Shown here: one piece after another, positions 8,143 through 17,650 of the stretch
Layout: each line of letters begins with the position of its first letter
How positions within the stretch are numbered: the first letter of the stretch is position 1
From: an uncultured bacterium
GTDB taxonomy: Bacteria > Cloacimonadota > Cloacimonadia > Cloacimonadales > Cloacimonadaceae
DNA length: 61,217 nucleotides
Direction: 5' to 3'
NCBI GenBank assembly: GCA_938009275.1
Contig: CALLHY010000033.1
Span: 1 to 61,217 of the forward strand
Notes under the pieces: generated by a model
Database searches by the model: none
Told to the model about the DNA's origin: nothing
What the model saw: only the letters and a program-made list of their open reading frames with translations
Made by a program: the position numbers and the translations under genes

Positions 8143-8317
8143 AGGAACAATATCTGCCTAATCCCCAAAAGAATGCTTAGTTCGCGACAAACCACTTGAA
8201 AGGCTCACGTTATCATTGCACAAAATGGAACGTGGGCTTCAACAAATCTGAACACCAGTTTATGCCGATTTGTTAGCCATAAACATCAATGATTGGGATT
8301 ATTCTATCACTTGCTCA

Positions 8318-8355
8318 CCAGATAAATCTGGCGATTCCAGCCGAATAAATTCGGC
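8318..8355. repeat. pair of adjacent short palindromes
   Basis: ccaga-taaa-tctgg (8318-8331) and gccgaa-taaa-ttcggc (8340-8355) share the same taaa loop and are nine bases apart. They resemble two units of one dispersed repeat. Confidence 0.5.
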
Positions 8356-8580
8356 GTTCCAACATTCCAGTTCCAGAATTAGATCAGGAAATACCACAAG
8401 GAAAGACCACAAGACCACAAAACCACAATCCCATATACTGGGGTTGTTTGTGACCTTATTTCTTTCATTCTTTTCATCACTCCTTTAGGCAGTATTTTTA
8501 GTGACTTACCCTGTATACTTAAAAGGGTGACTCTCCAGGAAAGACCACAAGGAAAGACCACTTGAAGTTCGCGTTTTTTC

Positions 8581-8688
8581 CCTTGCTTATGAGCGTTTAT
8601 CATATCTCTATCCCCCCTTAATCAAGCGTTAACTATTAACGCTTGATTAAGGGGGGATTAACACATGATAAACGACTTGGAGCAAGGA
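8581..8688. repeat. large palindromic element, family B copy 1
   Basis: The core has perfect 21-bp arms (8612-8632 and 8636-8656) around the loop cta. Outside it, ccttgctt (8581-8588) and ggagcaagg (8679-8687) form a second, outer inverted repeat, as do gcgtttatcat and atgataaac. The same nested arrangement recurs at 57328-57435. It could fold into a long cruciform or hairpin and looks like a miniature mobile or REP-type element. Confidence 0.75.
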
Positions 8689-8920
8689 GGAACAAAGAGG
8701 TAATTTTTTGTTGTCTGTTTTTGTCTGTTGTTTTTGTCTGTTGGTCTTTAGGGTGGTCTTTAGGGGCTTTTAGAGGTCTTCAGAGGTTCTTGGAGGGGAG
8801 GGGGGGGGGAGACTAAACAAGGACTGGAGATTTTCATTAGAAAGTGAATCAGCCAGGCAGGCAATATTCTCATAATAGTGGAAACATAATTGCATGTAAC
8901 TGAGACAGAATAAAATCATA

Positions 8921-8949
8921 TTGATTTAGTAAACTTAGACTTTTATAAA
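8921..8949 (+). promoter_or_regulatory. candidate promoter of the M1 peptidase gene
   Basis: TTGATT (8921-8926) and TATAAA (8944-8949) are separated by 17 bases, 16 bases before the ATG at 8966. The spacing is ideal for a sigma-70 promoter, but the leader would be very short. Confidence 0.45.
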
Positions 8950-8965
8950 TGGAGATGGTGGTACA

Positions 8966-11878
8966 ATGATGGTAACCTCTAAGAGATGTTTGTTGCTCTT
9001 GGTAGCAGTGCTAGTGGTGTCTACTGGCTTGTTTGCCGCAAAAGTTTGGGATGCTCCTGCTTCGCGCAGGCAAGTTCCCCAGGCTGCGCCGAGAATGTTT
9101 GAGCCTGCCAGGGCGGATTCTGCCCATGGCTTCGATGTGCAAAAGTATGTGATTACGCTAAACATAAATGATAGCACTCGATTTATACATGGGAACGTGC
9201 TGGCAACTGTGCTTGCCGAAGAATGGCTATCCACTATCACTTATGAGCTTTCTACATTATCAGTCTCGTCGGTGTTGGTTAATGGTCAGGCAGCCAGTTT
9301 TACCCATAACGGCGGACTGCTGAATATAGCTGTGGATGTAGCAGCGGGGCAAACGTTTACTACTCAGGTGTTTTATAGCGGAGTTCCCACATTATCTCCC
9401 AACCTATATCAGATCGGCATGATTTTTGGCTCAAACTCGGTTTTTACCATCTCCGATCCCGATGCAGGCCGCTATTGGTGGCCGTGTTATGACCACCCCT
9501 GGGATAAGGCTGTTGTGGATTTGCACATAACCATGCGCAGTGACTGGAAGGTGGCTGCTAATGGACTCCGCAGCAATATCGTGAACAACGGTAACGGAAC
9601 CTCAACCACGACTTGGCTGGGTAGCAATCCCATGACCACATATCTGGTTTGCCTAACTGCCGGACCCTATGTAGAGATAAATCAGACGGTTCCAGATATG
9701 AATAACTTACCTATCCAGAACTTCGTAACGCAAAGTCAATACAACAATGCTTTAGTCGATCTTCAACGCGTGCCAGAGATGATTAGCTATTTCTCGCAGT
9801 TATTTGGCCCATATCCTTTCGAGAAGTATGGTCATGCAACGGTTAACATGAGCACGTTTGCGGCTATGGAACATCAAACTATGACCACTCTGGGAAATTC
9901 ACTAATCACCGGTAATGGCACGCACGAAGTAACCATTGCTCATGAGCTTGCGCACCAATGGTATGGTAATGCGGTTAGCTTTTTGGACTTCAAGGACGTT
10001 TGGTTGTCCGAAGGTTTTGCCACCTATAGTGAACATCTTTGGACAGATAAGCGCTTTGGTTGGGAATCGGCAGTGGCATATATAAACTCCAGTTATCACC
10101 AATACTACAATAGCTGGGAGGCGAGCATAGGGCCGCAAACCATATATAATCCAAGTTTTTACAACTATTTCTCTCCGCCGTCTTATGAAAAGTCTGCCTC
10201 TGTGCTGCATATGCTACGCCTGAAAATTGGGGATGCAAACTTCTTCCAGCTACTCAGACAATGGTTTACCACATATAAGGACGGCAATGCTGTAACAGCC
10301 GAGTTTGAAGCCATGGCAGAGCAGATTAGCGGAATGGATTTAACTCAGTTCTTTAATCAATGGATTTATGGCTCGGGGATACCATCGGTTGAGTATAGCA
10401 TATGGCAAGCAGAGGATATCTCGCGGGTAAAGATAGTGGCAAAAAGCACATCGCCATCGAATACCCAGTTCTTTTTGGAAGTTCCTTTCGGCATTAGCTG
10501 TGGCGCCGTATCCGACTCATTGCTGGCCTATGCCAGCCCGAATGGACAGGTAACAGAGTTTATGTTCGGACAGCCTCTGGTGGATTGCAGTATAAGCCCA
10601 AATCTGAATAACTGGACGATGCTAAGGCAGATTACAGAGGATAAACCTCATCTTGCCGAATGCATACCTTCTCATCAATCTGTTCTGTTATCTTGGGATG
10701 TGTTTAGCCCAGGAGTGGATATTGGATATATGGTTTATCGCCGAATGCAGACTTACCAACCTTGGGAGGCACTAACCGATGAGCCCATAAATGCCACTTC
10801 TTTTGTTGACACCACTCCCTGGAATAATATCACCTACCAGTATGCCATAAGAGTTGTAGCTTCAGGTGGCTATCTATCAGCTTTATCGAATATAGCTACT
10901 GCTATGCCAATGCCTTTTACCTTTGATTATGACTTGCTATTGGTAGATGAAACCAGGGATGGGAATGGCTCTGCCATAAGCCCAAGCGATGCTCAGGTAG
11001 ACGGTTTTTATTATTCTGCTGTAGAGCCTATCCAGCCCGATTTTTGGGATTGCACTTCCCAGGGTTTGCCACTTTTGGGAACATTGGGAATGTACAAGGC
11101 TGTGCTGTGGTATGCGGATGACTTTTCCCAAAATCTGCTACTAAATAACCTGCAACTCATTAGCGGCTATATCCAGGGCGGAGGCAAGCTTCTTTTGTCG
11201 AGCTGGAAAACTGCTTCTGTGTTCAATGATGCCTTTGTTCAGAGATTTATGGGTAATGTAAGCATGAATTATGATAACACTGCCAGCCTGGTTGGTGTGT
11301 ATTCCGATACATATCCCAATCTGTTTGTTGATCCCAATAAAACTACGCCCAGTTGGAATAATATGCTGCCTCAGATATATACATTTAATGATGCCGCCAA
11401 CAGTATCTATACCGCCTCGATGAGTACCGGTGCAGCAGGAGAAAACAAGTGTATTGGACTGGTTCACAATTCAAATGGAGCATTCGTTATGCTGGGATTC
11501 CCTCTGTATTATATGCAGTTCGATGGAGTAAGGGCTTTTCTGCAGCAGTTATTACCTCAGCTAATAAACGGGACAGACAATGCCGATGAGGTAGTAGCAC
11601 CCATACCTGCTGCGATATCCTGCAGTCCTAATCCCTTCAATCCGCACACCACAATCAACTATACAAATCCCCAGAACGGGATGGTTAGCATCAGCCTTTA
11701 CAATCTGAAGGGGCAACGAGTTCGAACTCTATTGTCCCAAAGCCTGAATGCCGGGGCTCATAGCCTTGTATTCGATGGGCTTAGTGACCAGCAACACAGC
11801 CTTAGCAGCGGGATTTATCTGCTGAAGTTTAGTTATCCGAATGGAAGCATAACCAGGAAGATAACTTTAATGAAGTAG
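8966..11878 (+). CDS. secreted M1-family metallopeptidase with C-terminal sorting domain
   Basis: Exported zinc aminopeptidase of 970 residues. A signal peptide (about 1-24) is followed by the M1 N-terminal beta domain. The gluzincin centre HELAH is at 326-330, with the third zinc ligand E349 in LSEGFA (18 residues between). The GAMEN-like exopeptidase loop reads AAMEHQ. A fibronectin-like segment (about 570-640) and a glutamine-amidotransferase-like region follow. The C-terminal PNPFNPHTTINY...SSGIYLLKF...RKITLMK tail is a sorting/FlgD-like domain, expected to be exported to the cell surface. It probably digests peptides from protein breakdown. It stands alone; GGAG precedes the start. Confidence 0.88.
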   Translation: MMVTSKRCLLLLVAVLVVSTGLFAAKVWDAPASRRQVPQAAPRMFEPARADSAHGFDVQKYVITLNINDSTRFIHGNVLATVLAEEWLSTITYELSTLSVSSVLVNGQAASFTHNGGLLNIAVDVAAGQTFTTQVFYSGVPTLSPNLYQIGMIFGSNSVFTISDPDAGRYWWPCYDHPWDKAVVDLHITMRSDWKVAANGLRSNIVNNGNGTSTTTWLGSNPMTTYLVCLTAGPYVEINQTVPDMNNLPIQNFVTQSQYNNALVDLQRVPEMISYFSQLFGPYPFEKYGHATVNMSTFAAMEHQTMTTLGNSLITGNGTHEVTIAHELAHQWYGNAVSFLDFKDVWLSEGFATYSEHLWTDKRFGWESAVAYINSSYHQYYNSWEASIGPQTIYNPSFYNYFSPPSYEKSASVLHMLRLKIGDANFFQLLRQWFTTYKDGNAVTAEFEAMAEQISGMDLTQFFNQWIYGSGIPSVEYSIWQAEDISRVKIVAKSTSPSNTQFFLEVPFGISCGAVSDSLLAYASPNGQVTEFMFGQPLVDCSISPNLNNWTMLRQITEDKPHLAECIPSHQSVLLSWDVFSPGVDIGYMVYRRMQTYQPWEALTDEPINATSFVDTTPWNNITYQYAIRVVASGGYLSALSNIATAMPMPFTFDYDLLLVDETRDGNGSAISPSDAQVDGFYYSAVEPIQPDFWDCTSQGLPLLGTLGMYKAVLWYADDFSQNLLLNNLQLISGYIQGGGKLLLSSWKTASVFNDAFVQRFMGNVSMNYDNTASLVGVYSDTYPNLFVDPNKTTPSWNNMLPQIYTFNDAANSIYTASMSTGAAGENKCIGLVHNSNGAFVMLGFPLYYMQFDGVRAFLQQLLPQLINGTDNADEVVAPIPAAISCSPNPFNPHTTINYTNPQNGMVSISLYNLKGQRVRTLLSQSLNAGAHSLVFDGLSDQQHSLSSGIYLLKFSYPNGSITRKITLMK

Positions 11879-11991
11879 TAGTGCGCTGATAAATATGCAG
11901 ATACACAGGATTTGAGGCTGTATTACTCAGCCATGTTTCAGGTGCCATTTTGAGCCAAAGAAATGCCCGAACTCCAAGTCTCAAAAAGTAT

Positions 11992-12018
11992 TTGACACAT
12001 ATTAGCAGTCTGTATTAT
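11992..12018 (+). promoter_or_regulatory. candidate promoter of the ackA operon
   Basis: A perfect TTGACA (11992-11997) and TATTAT (12013-12018), with a 15-base spacer, lie 36 bases before the ackA start. The spacer is shorter than ideal. Confidence 0.45.
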
Positions 12019-12053
12019 CTGCCCCAAAGAAAAACATACTCAAAGGGGAGTAC

Positions 12054-13262
12054 ATGAAGATACTAGTTTTAAACTGCGGAAGTTCGTCTATTAAATACCA
12101 ACTAATTGATATGGAAAGCAAAGACTTAATGGCAGAGGGCATCGCCGAAAAGATCGGAGAAGACATTGCTCTGTTTACCTATAAGAGTCCCAATTTTACC
12201 AAGAAAAAGCGTGAGATGGTGATAGATAATCACGAGCAAGGCTTGCAGTTAATCTTAGATGCGTTGATTGACGAGAATAATGGAGTCCTTCGGAGTTTAA
12301 CAGAGATAGATGCAGTAGGACATCGCTTGGTTCATGCTGGCGAGCATTATTCCGATGCAGTTAGAGTAACCGATCATGTGGTGGAAGTTATGCGGGAATG
12401 CATATCTCTTGCTCCCCTGCATAATCCTGCTAACCTTAAGGGGATAGAGGCAGTTAAGGCCAGTATGCCAAATTGCCCTCAATGTGGCGTGTTTGATACC
12501 GCCTATCACCAATCTATGCCGGCTCATGCCTTCTTGTATCCGCTGCCCCTGGAGTTCTATCATACTCATAAGATTCGCAGATACGGCTTCCATGGCACCA
12601 GTCATAAATTTGTAAGCATGAAGGCAGCCGACTTCCTGGGTAAAGAGCTTGGCAACCTTAAAATAATCTCCTGCCATTTGGGTAACGGAGCTTCTATAAC
12701 CGCAATTGATGGCGGCAAGTCCATAGATACTTCCATGGGTTTAACTCCCTTGGAAGGTCTGATGATGGGCACACGTTGCGGCGATCTTGATCCCGCGATC
12801 CCCATTCATATGCAGCAGCAACTCGGCTTAAGTGTAGACGAAGTGAACAGCATCCTGAATAAGAAAAGCGGTATGCTCGGGCTTTCCCACATCTCAAACG
12901 ATATGCGCGAGATTGAAGATGAGATACTGATACGCCACAATCCCAAAGCAATTCAAGCACACGATGTATACTGCTACAGGATTAAGAAGTATATCGGAGC
13001 TTATTTCGCCGCTCTGAATGGAGTGGATGTGCTTATCTTTACTGGTGGAGTTGGGGAAAGGATGCCCATCCTTCGCGAGCAGGTTTGTCGCAATATGGAT
13101 GCAATTGGGATAAAGCTAAACTTAGAAGAAAATGCCAAGTTCACAGATGATATACAGATACTTAGTACACCGGATTCCAAGGTAATTGTCCTGAAGATTC
13201 CTACTAACGAAGAACTGATGATAGCCTTGGAGACGCAAAGAATACTCAAGCAGGAAGTATGA
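12054..13262 (+). CDS. ackA: acetate kinase
   Basis: Converts acetyl phosphate and ADP to acetate and ATP, the energy-yielding end of fermentation. It has 402 residues. Motifs are LNCGSSSIKYQL at the N-terminus, GHRLVHAGE, FDTAYHQSMP, the nucleotide loop HLGNGAS and FTGGVGE. AAAGGGGAG precedes the ATG. No phosphotransacetylase gene is near. Its stop overlaps the start of a hybrid histidine kinase by four bases (ATGA), so the two are translationally coupled. Acetyl phosphate, its substrate, is a known phosphodonor for response regulators; a functional link here is inference. Confidence 0.97.
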   Translation: MKILVLNCGSSSIKYQLIDMESKDLMAEGIAEKIGEDIALFTYKSPNFTKKKREMVIDNHEQGLQLILDALIDENNGVLRSLTEIDAVGHRLVHAGEHYSDAVRVTDHVVEVMRECISLAPLHNPANLKGIEAVKASMPNCPQCGVFDTAYHQSMPAHAFLYPLPLEFYHTHKIRRYGFHGTSHKFVSMKAADFLGKELGNLKIISCHLGNGASITAIDGGKSIDTSMGLTPLEGLMMGTRCGDLDPAIPIHMQQQLGLSVDEVNSILNKKSGMLGLSHISNDMREIEDEILIRHNPKAIQAHDVYCYRIKKYIGAYFAALNGVDVLIFTGGVGERMPILREQVCRNMDAIGIKLNLEENAKFTDDIQILSTPDSKVIVLKIPTNEELMIALETQRILKQEV

Positions 13263-16174
13263 ATTCGATAAACCAAGCCTTTTACCGGATGCTGTTCGAC
13301 CAGTCACCCGTATCATTATGGGTAGAAGATTTCTCGGGCATTATTGAAAGCATCAACAAGATTAAAGCTAATGGTATTACAGACCTAAGGGCACATTTCA
13401 GCACATATCCCGAGCAGTTTTTAGACTGCGTGAAGCAGCTAAGAATTGTGGATGTGAATAACACTACTCTCTGGCTATACAAGGCCAAAACCAAGAAAGA
13501 ACTATGCGAAAACGTGCATCAGATATTTAAAGAAGATGCAATGGATTGCCTCTTGGAATCGGTGATAGCACTGGGGGATGGCCGAAAGTTTTTCGATGGT
13601 CATGGCATAAACTACGACTTACTGGGGAATAAGCTTCATTTCAACATATCCTGGAGCATCCCGGGCGAGGAAAAGAAAGACTACGAGAATGTGATTGTAG
13701 CCATGCAGGATATGACCAAGCTGGCTCTTATCCGTAGCGAGCTGGAAGAGCGAGAAGCTCTGTTCCGCTGCATATTTGAGCAAGCTTCCGAGGGAATGAT
13801 GCTCCTAGATGCCCAGGGTAAGTCAATATTGGTTAACAAGGCTATGGAAGTTCACATAGGTGCTCCCGCCAAACACATGGTGGGCAAGTATCTATGGGAG
13901 GTTTATAAAGACTTCAATGAGCGTGTTCGTCTCGAAAAGCCGCCTACCATGAATAAGGAAAAGATATTGGATGTATTATCCGATCCACCCAATGCGCACC
14001 GAGTGGCTGAATACAGCTTTCTAGATTCCAAGCACAAGTTGCACGCTCACAAGCAAACCCTTATTCCGATACTTACCGGCAAAGAACAAACTTTTGCCGT
14101 AATCCTAACCGATATGACTCCGGTTTACCGCTCTGAAGTGGTGACCACCATACTGCACAAGATAAGCCACGCTGTGAATATCGAAGTGTCGTTAGACGAC
14201 CTGTTTCACACCATACACGAGTCACTGGGCAGGGTTATAGACGTAACTAACTTCTACATTGCCCTCTACGATGCAAAAAGCAACCTGATAACCTTCCCAT
14301 ATCTGGTAGACGAGATGAATGAAGATTCATCTCCCGTTGTTGCCGACGATAGTAAATCTTTAACCGCGCAGATTATCAGCGAAGAAAAGACTCTGTTGCT
14401 GGATTATGAAGCGGTAAAGCAGCGCACTCAGGACGTTGGCTTCATGGGCTATGAATGCAAGAACTTCCTTGGGATACCACTAATTCTTTCCGGCAAGGTA
14501 ATTGGCGCGTTGGTGGTTCAGTCCTACTCTCAGCCAGACTTGTACGACGATGAAGACAAGCTGCTGCTGGAATCTGTATCCGAGCAGATAGCCTTCGCGC
14601 TTCACAAAAAACAGACCGATGAAAACCTCAATGTGCTTTTCCAAGCCATCGAGCAAGCTGGCGAAGGCATAATAATTTTCTCACCGGAAGGCATTATCCA
14701 GTACGTGAACACCATCTTCGAAAAGATAACCTCCTACAGACGCATAGAGCTGTTGGATAAGCCATTTGAGTATTTGCCCTTCGAGCCTACCAGCCGTTCG
14801 GAAATGAAGCAATCCTGGCTGCGGGTGCGTTCTTCTCAGCCTTGGCACGGGAAGATCGACATGATTCGTAAAGATGGCCCCAAGATTACTCTGGATATGG
14901 TGGTGAAACCCGTTATCGACAATGATGGCAGGCTTTCCAGCATTATTGCCAGTTGCAAAGACGTGACCTTCGAAATCCTGCGCGACGAGCAGCTTAAGCG
15001 CACCCAACGTCTGGAGGCCATTGGTCGCCTTACTGGGGGTATTGCGCATGACTTTAATAATATCCTAAGCGCGATCATTGGTTACACAGAGCTGGCCGGA
15101 GATGATCTTGATCCCGAGTCCGACTCCGCTATGAACCTTGTGGAAGTACTGAAGAGTGCTACCCGCGCCAAGGAGATGATAAGCCACCTTATTTCCTTCT
15201 CACGCCAGGAAGAATCCAAAACCGAAGTGATAGAACTGGTAGATCACGTTAAGGAATCAGTAAGGTTCCTGCGTTCATATCTGCCGCGCTCCATAAAGAT
15301 TAAAGAGCGTTATGAAGCCGAGAAAAGCACAGTTATCGCTGTCCCCGGACAGGTTCACCAGATTATTATAAATCTCGGCACAAACGCCATGCACGCCCTG
15401 CACAGGGAAGGTGCTCTGCTGGAGATATCAGTAGAAAGCGTTTCTTTCCGTAGCCGCGATATGCAAGCCTTCCCCGAACTTGAGCAATGCCAATATCTAA
15501 AGATATCGGTGCGAGACAATGGAACAGGCATAGACCCCAGTATTGTTGATCATATCTTTGATCCTTATTTTACCACCAAAAGTGCCAATGAAGGCACCGG
15601 GCTTGGACTGTCTATAGTTCACAGCATCGTGCAATCACATCATGGTGCTGTGCGGGTGGAAAGCGAATTGGGAATGGGCACTACCTTCACTGTCTATCTC
15701 CCCCAATACACTCCTGATCAATGGCACCAGGGCGCACCTGAAGTTGTGGAAGCTGCCGATACCAGTGGCACTGAGAGCATTATGTTTGTGGATGATGAAC
15801 CCAGCCTGGTTAATGTATTCCGTCAGGGAATGATGCGCATGGGCTATAAGGTGGAAGGTTTTACCGACCCCCGCAAGGCATACGAGCACTTCTCCAAGTA
15901 TCACTCGCGCATCGACGTAGTGGTAACTGACACCACAATGCCCTACATGAACGGCGTTGATCTTGCTCAGAAGCTGCTTGGCATCAAGCCTGAGATACCA
16001 ATCATCATCTGCACCGGCTTCACAACCCTTATATCTGTGGAAGACGCAAGACAGAAAGGCATTAGCGACTTCGTGATGAAGCCATTTAAAATGAAAGACA
16101 TCGCAGGCAGAATCCGCGATGTTCTGGACATTAAAAAGGAAAACAACAATGAGACTGGACTTGTTGCTGAATAA
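13259..16174 (+). CDS. hybrid sensor histidine kinase (PAS-PAS-GAF-PAS-HisKA-HATPase-REC)
   Basis: Signal-transducing kinase of 971 residues with no transmembrane segment, so it is likely cytoplasmic. An N-terminal PAS-like region (about 1-150) precedes a PAS domain (about 160-290, ALFRCIFEQASEGMMLLDAQG), a GAF domain (about 300-440) and another PAS (about 445-580). HisKA carries the phospho-acceptor H597 (GGIAHDFNNIL). HATPase has DNGTGIDPSIVDHIFDPYF and GTGLGLSIV. A receiver domain has D891 (VVTDTTMP). No DNA-binding output is present, so it probably feeds a phosphorelay. It is coupled to ackA upstream and overlaps the S4 gene downstream. Confidence 0.92.
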   Translation: MNSINQAFYRMLFDQSPVSLWVEDFSGIIESINKIKANGITDLRAHFSTYPEQFLDCVKQLRIVDVNNTTLWLYKAKTKKELCENVHQIFKEDAMDCLLESVIALGDGRKFFDGHGINYDLLGNKLHFNISWSIPGEEKKDYENVIVAMQDMTKLALIRSELEEREALFRCIFEQASEGMMLLDAQGKSILVNKAMEVHIGAPAKHMVGKYLWEVYKDFNERVRLEKPPTMNKEKILDVLSDPPNAHRVAEYSFLDSKHKLHAHKQTLIPILTGKEQTFAVILTDMTPVYRSEVVTTILHKISHAVNIEVSLDDLFHTIHESLGRVIDVTNFYIALYDAKSNLITFPYLVDEMNEDSSPVVADDSKSLTAQIISEEKTLLLDYEAVKQRTQDVGFMGYECKNFLGIPLILSGKVIGALVVQSYSQPDLYDDEDKLLLESVSEQIAFALHKKQTDENLNVLFQAIEQAGEGIIIFSPEGIIQYVNTIFEKITSYRRIELLDKPFEYLPFEPTSRSEMKQSWLRVRSSQPWHGKIDMIRKDGPKITLDMVVKPVIDNDGRLSSIIASCKDVTFEILRDEQLKRTQRLEAIGRLTGGIAHDFNNILSAIIGYTELAGDDLDPESDSAMNLVEVLKSATRAKEMISHLISFSRQEESKTEVIELVDHVKESVRFLRSYLPRSIKIKERYEAEKSTVIAVPGQVHQIIINLGTNAMHALHREGALLEISVESVSFRSRDMQAFPELEQCQYLKISVRDNGTGIDPSIVDHIFDPYFTTKSANEGTGLGLSIVHSIVQSHHGAVRVESELGMGTTFTVYLPQYTPDQWHQGAPEVVEAADTSGTESIMFVDDEPSLVNVFRQGMMRMGYKVEGFTDPRKAYEHFSKYHSRIDVVVTDTTMPYMNGVDLAQKLLGIKPEIPIIICTGFTTLISVEDARQKGISDFVMKPFKMKDIAGRIRDVLDIKKENNNETGLVAE

Positions 16175-16412
16175 GCTATGTTTAACCAAAACACGCTCGA
16201 TTGCCAAGAATGCCTGCGACAAAAATCTCGTGAAGCTAAATGGCAAACCTGCTAAAGCTTCGGCAATAGTTAAAGCCGAAGATATAATTATCTTCAGGCT
16301 ATATGGAGCAGAGCATGAGATTCGCATCACCCAAATTCCCGAAGGCAATGTAGCCAAAAAGGACAGCACCAATTACTACGAAATGTTGAGGCGAGACGAA
16401 CTCCCAACCTGA
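16149..16412 (+). CDS. S4-domain RNA-binding protein (Hsp15/RqcP-like)
   Basis: The 87-residue protein consists almost wholly of an S4 domain: MRLDLLLNKLCLTKTRSIAKNACDKNLVKLNGKP, then VKAEDIIIF. Small S4 proteins of this type (Hsp15, RqcP) bind stalled or free large ribosomal subunits and act in recycling or tail addition. The start is at the ATG preceded by AAGGA. It overlaps the 3' end of the kinase gene by 26 bases in another frame. Which S4 subfamily it belongs to is not certain. Confidence 0.8.
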   Translation: MRLDLLLNKLCLTKTRSIAKNACDKNLVKLNGKPAKASAIVKAEDIIIFRLYGAEHEIRITQIPEGNVAKKDSTNYYEMLRRDELPT

Positions 16413-16423
16413 CAATAATAGAA

Positions 16424-17392
16424 ATGAAACCATCCATTACAGCTTACATCACCCGGGTATTGCATATCTTACCCGGGTGCTTTTTTGCCGTTATCTTAGC
16501 TGGACTCCTATCACTTAGTCCAATAAGCCTAAATGCCGCTTATAGCCTTCAGCACAAGACAAATAATCTGGCAGTATATGCTGAAGAGCCCATACCTGGG
16601 AACATGATAATCGGGCTGAACAAGCTGGATGAGCGCATCGACGAACTGCAAAGCACCATAAGTATTTACATAAACGAACCCGCAGTGATCTACATCGCCA
16701 AGAACAACACCAGCTACCAGAGATTAGCTCTTGGAAAGGCTAAGATTGTGGAATTCAGCGATGCCTTTTATAGCGGCATGGATGCCAGCATCTACATCCG
16801 TCCTGCTGTTGAGATACGTGAGAGCTTCAGTAATACTCTTCTACATGAGTATATTCACTGGTATCTGGAAAAAATCTTTAGCCATGCTCCGCTATGGTTT
16901 CACGAAGGCATGGCAACCCATTTCTCCGGGCAAATGGGATTTGAACGCTATCTTTACTTTCTGCAACAGAGCTTCCTGGGTCGCAGCAGCGACCTCTTTC
17001 GCATGAGTTATAGCTATCCCGATAAGCAAGAGGATTGGCAGATATTTTACCTTAGTTCTTCGATGGCAGTGCGCTTTATGAATGAAAACAAAGCTCAGGA
17101 ATGGAAACACTTCTGGGACATGGTGGCTTCCATCACCCGCAACGGAGATAAAGCCGCGTTCAATGACGTATTTGGCGTAGCCTATCGCAGTAATCTATAT
17201 GACTTTCATATCCAGTTTGCCACCTACGTAAAGAGATTACGCTATCAATACTTGTTTTGGGGCATAAATTCCATTCTGGCATTGCTACTACCCGTAGTTC
17301 TGATAATTGGCCATCGAATCAAACGCAAGCGAATGGCCATGCTACCTGATTTTCCTGAGCTTGAAGAGGATGATGGCGAGGATTTTGGATGA
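16424..17392 (+). CDS. membrane-anchored gluzincin-like metalloprotease
   Basis: The 322-residue protein has an N-terminal signal or anchor segment (about 12-38). It has a zinc-protease motif HEYIH at 141-145 with a following acidic ligand E161 in WFHEGMATHF, the layout of the peptidase-MA-like gluzincins. A C-terminal transmembrane helix (about 277-297) is followed by a basic stop-transfer KRKR and an acidic tail. The protease domain would face the periplasm. The substrate is unknown. It is the last gene of the ackA run. Confidence 0.75.
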   Translation: MKPSITAYITRVLHILPGCFFAVILAGLLSLSPISLNAAYSLQHKTNNLAVYAEEPIPGNMIIGLNKLDERIDELQSTISIYINEPAVIYIAKNNTSYQRLALGKAKIVEFSDAFYSGMDASIYIRPAVEIRESFSNTLLHEYIHWYLEKIFSHAPLWFHEGMATHFSGQMGFERYLYFLQQSFLGRSSDLFRMSYSYPDKQEDWQIFYLSSSMAVRFMNENKAQEWKHFWDMVASITRNGDKAAFNDVFGVAYRSNLYDFHIQFATYVKRLRYQYLFWGINSILALLLPVVLIIGHRIKRKRMAMLPDFPELEEDDGEDFG

Positions 17393-17411
17393 TTGAACGT
17401 ATTACAATACC

Positions 17412-17454
17412 ATTACGGATGAAATACGCATCTCATCCGTATTTCATGGGTAAT
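17412..17454. repeat. inverted repeat, family C copy 2
   Basis: The arms attacggatgaaatacg (17412-17428) and cgtatttcatgggtaat (17438-17454) pair with two mismatches around a 9-base loop. They are clearly related to 1737-1781. Like that copy, it follows a plus-strand stop codon. Confidence 0.65.
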
Positions 17455-17587
17455 TCATTAGTAATTCGTTCAAGGTGGGTGATCGTTACATAGTTATGGT
17501 AGAAGGGTAGATATTCCTTATTGTGGATTAGGGGCTGGCAAATCATGAATACAGATAACCATCAGTAAAATAAAGAACCACATAAAG

Positions 17588-17617
17588 AAAGCTGCAAGTA
17601 TAATTACTTGCAGCTTT
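17588..17617 (-). terminator. terminator between convergent genes
   Basis: A perfect 13-bp stem (aaagctgcaagta, loop taat, tacttgcagcttt). On the minus strand it is followed by CTTTATG, with TTT ending the stem, and it lies about 35 bases past the lipoprotein stop at 17651. On the plus strand the downstream sequence is less T-rich, so it mainly serves the minus strand. Confidence 0.75.
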
Positions 17618-17650
17618 ACTAAAGCTTGTAGGCCAAATTGATCTTAAGCG

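Larger units (their letters stand above)
8143..8920. other. long repeat-rich intergenic region
   Basis: About 780 bases without a convincing gene. It holds two neighbouring palindromes (8318-8355), a stretch rich in aaagaccacaaggaaagacc units (about 8395-8560), a large palindromic element (8581-8688), a T/G-rich stretch with repeats of ttgtctgtttttgtctgttg (about 8700-8760), and a guanine-rich run at about 8780-8812 ending in nine consecutive G. Short open frames here are accidental, falling on the repeats. Confidence 0.6.

Noticed and set aside
8270..8603. Two short overlapping frames
   Set aside because: Both lie on intergenic repeats and low-complexity DNA without start signals.
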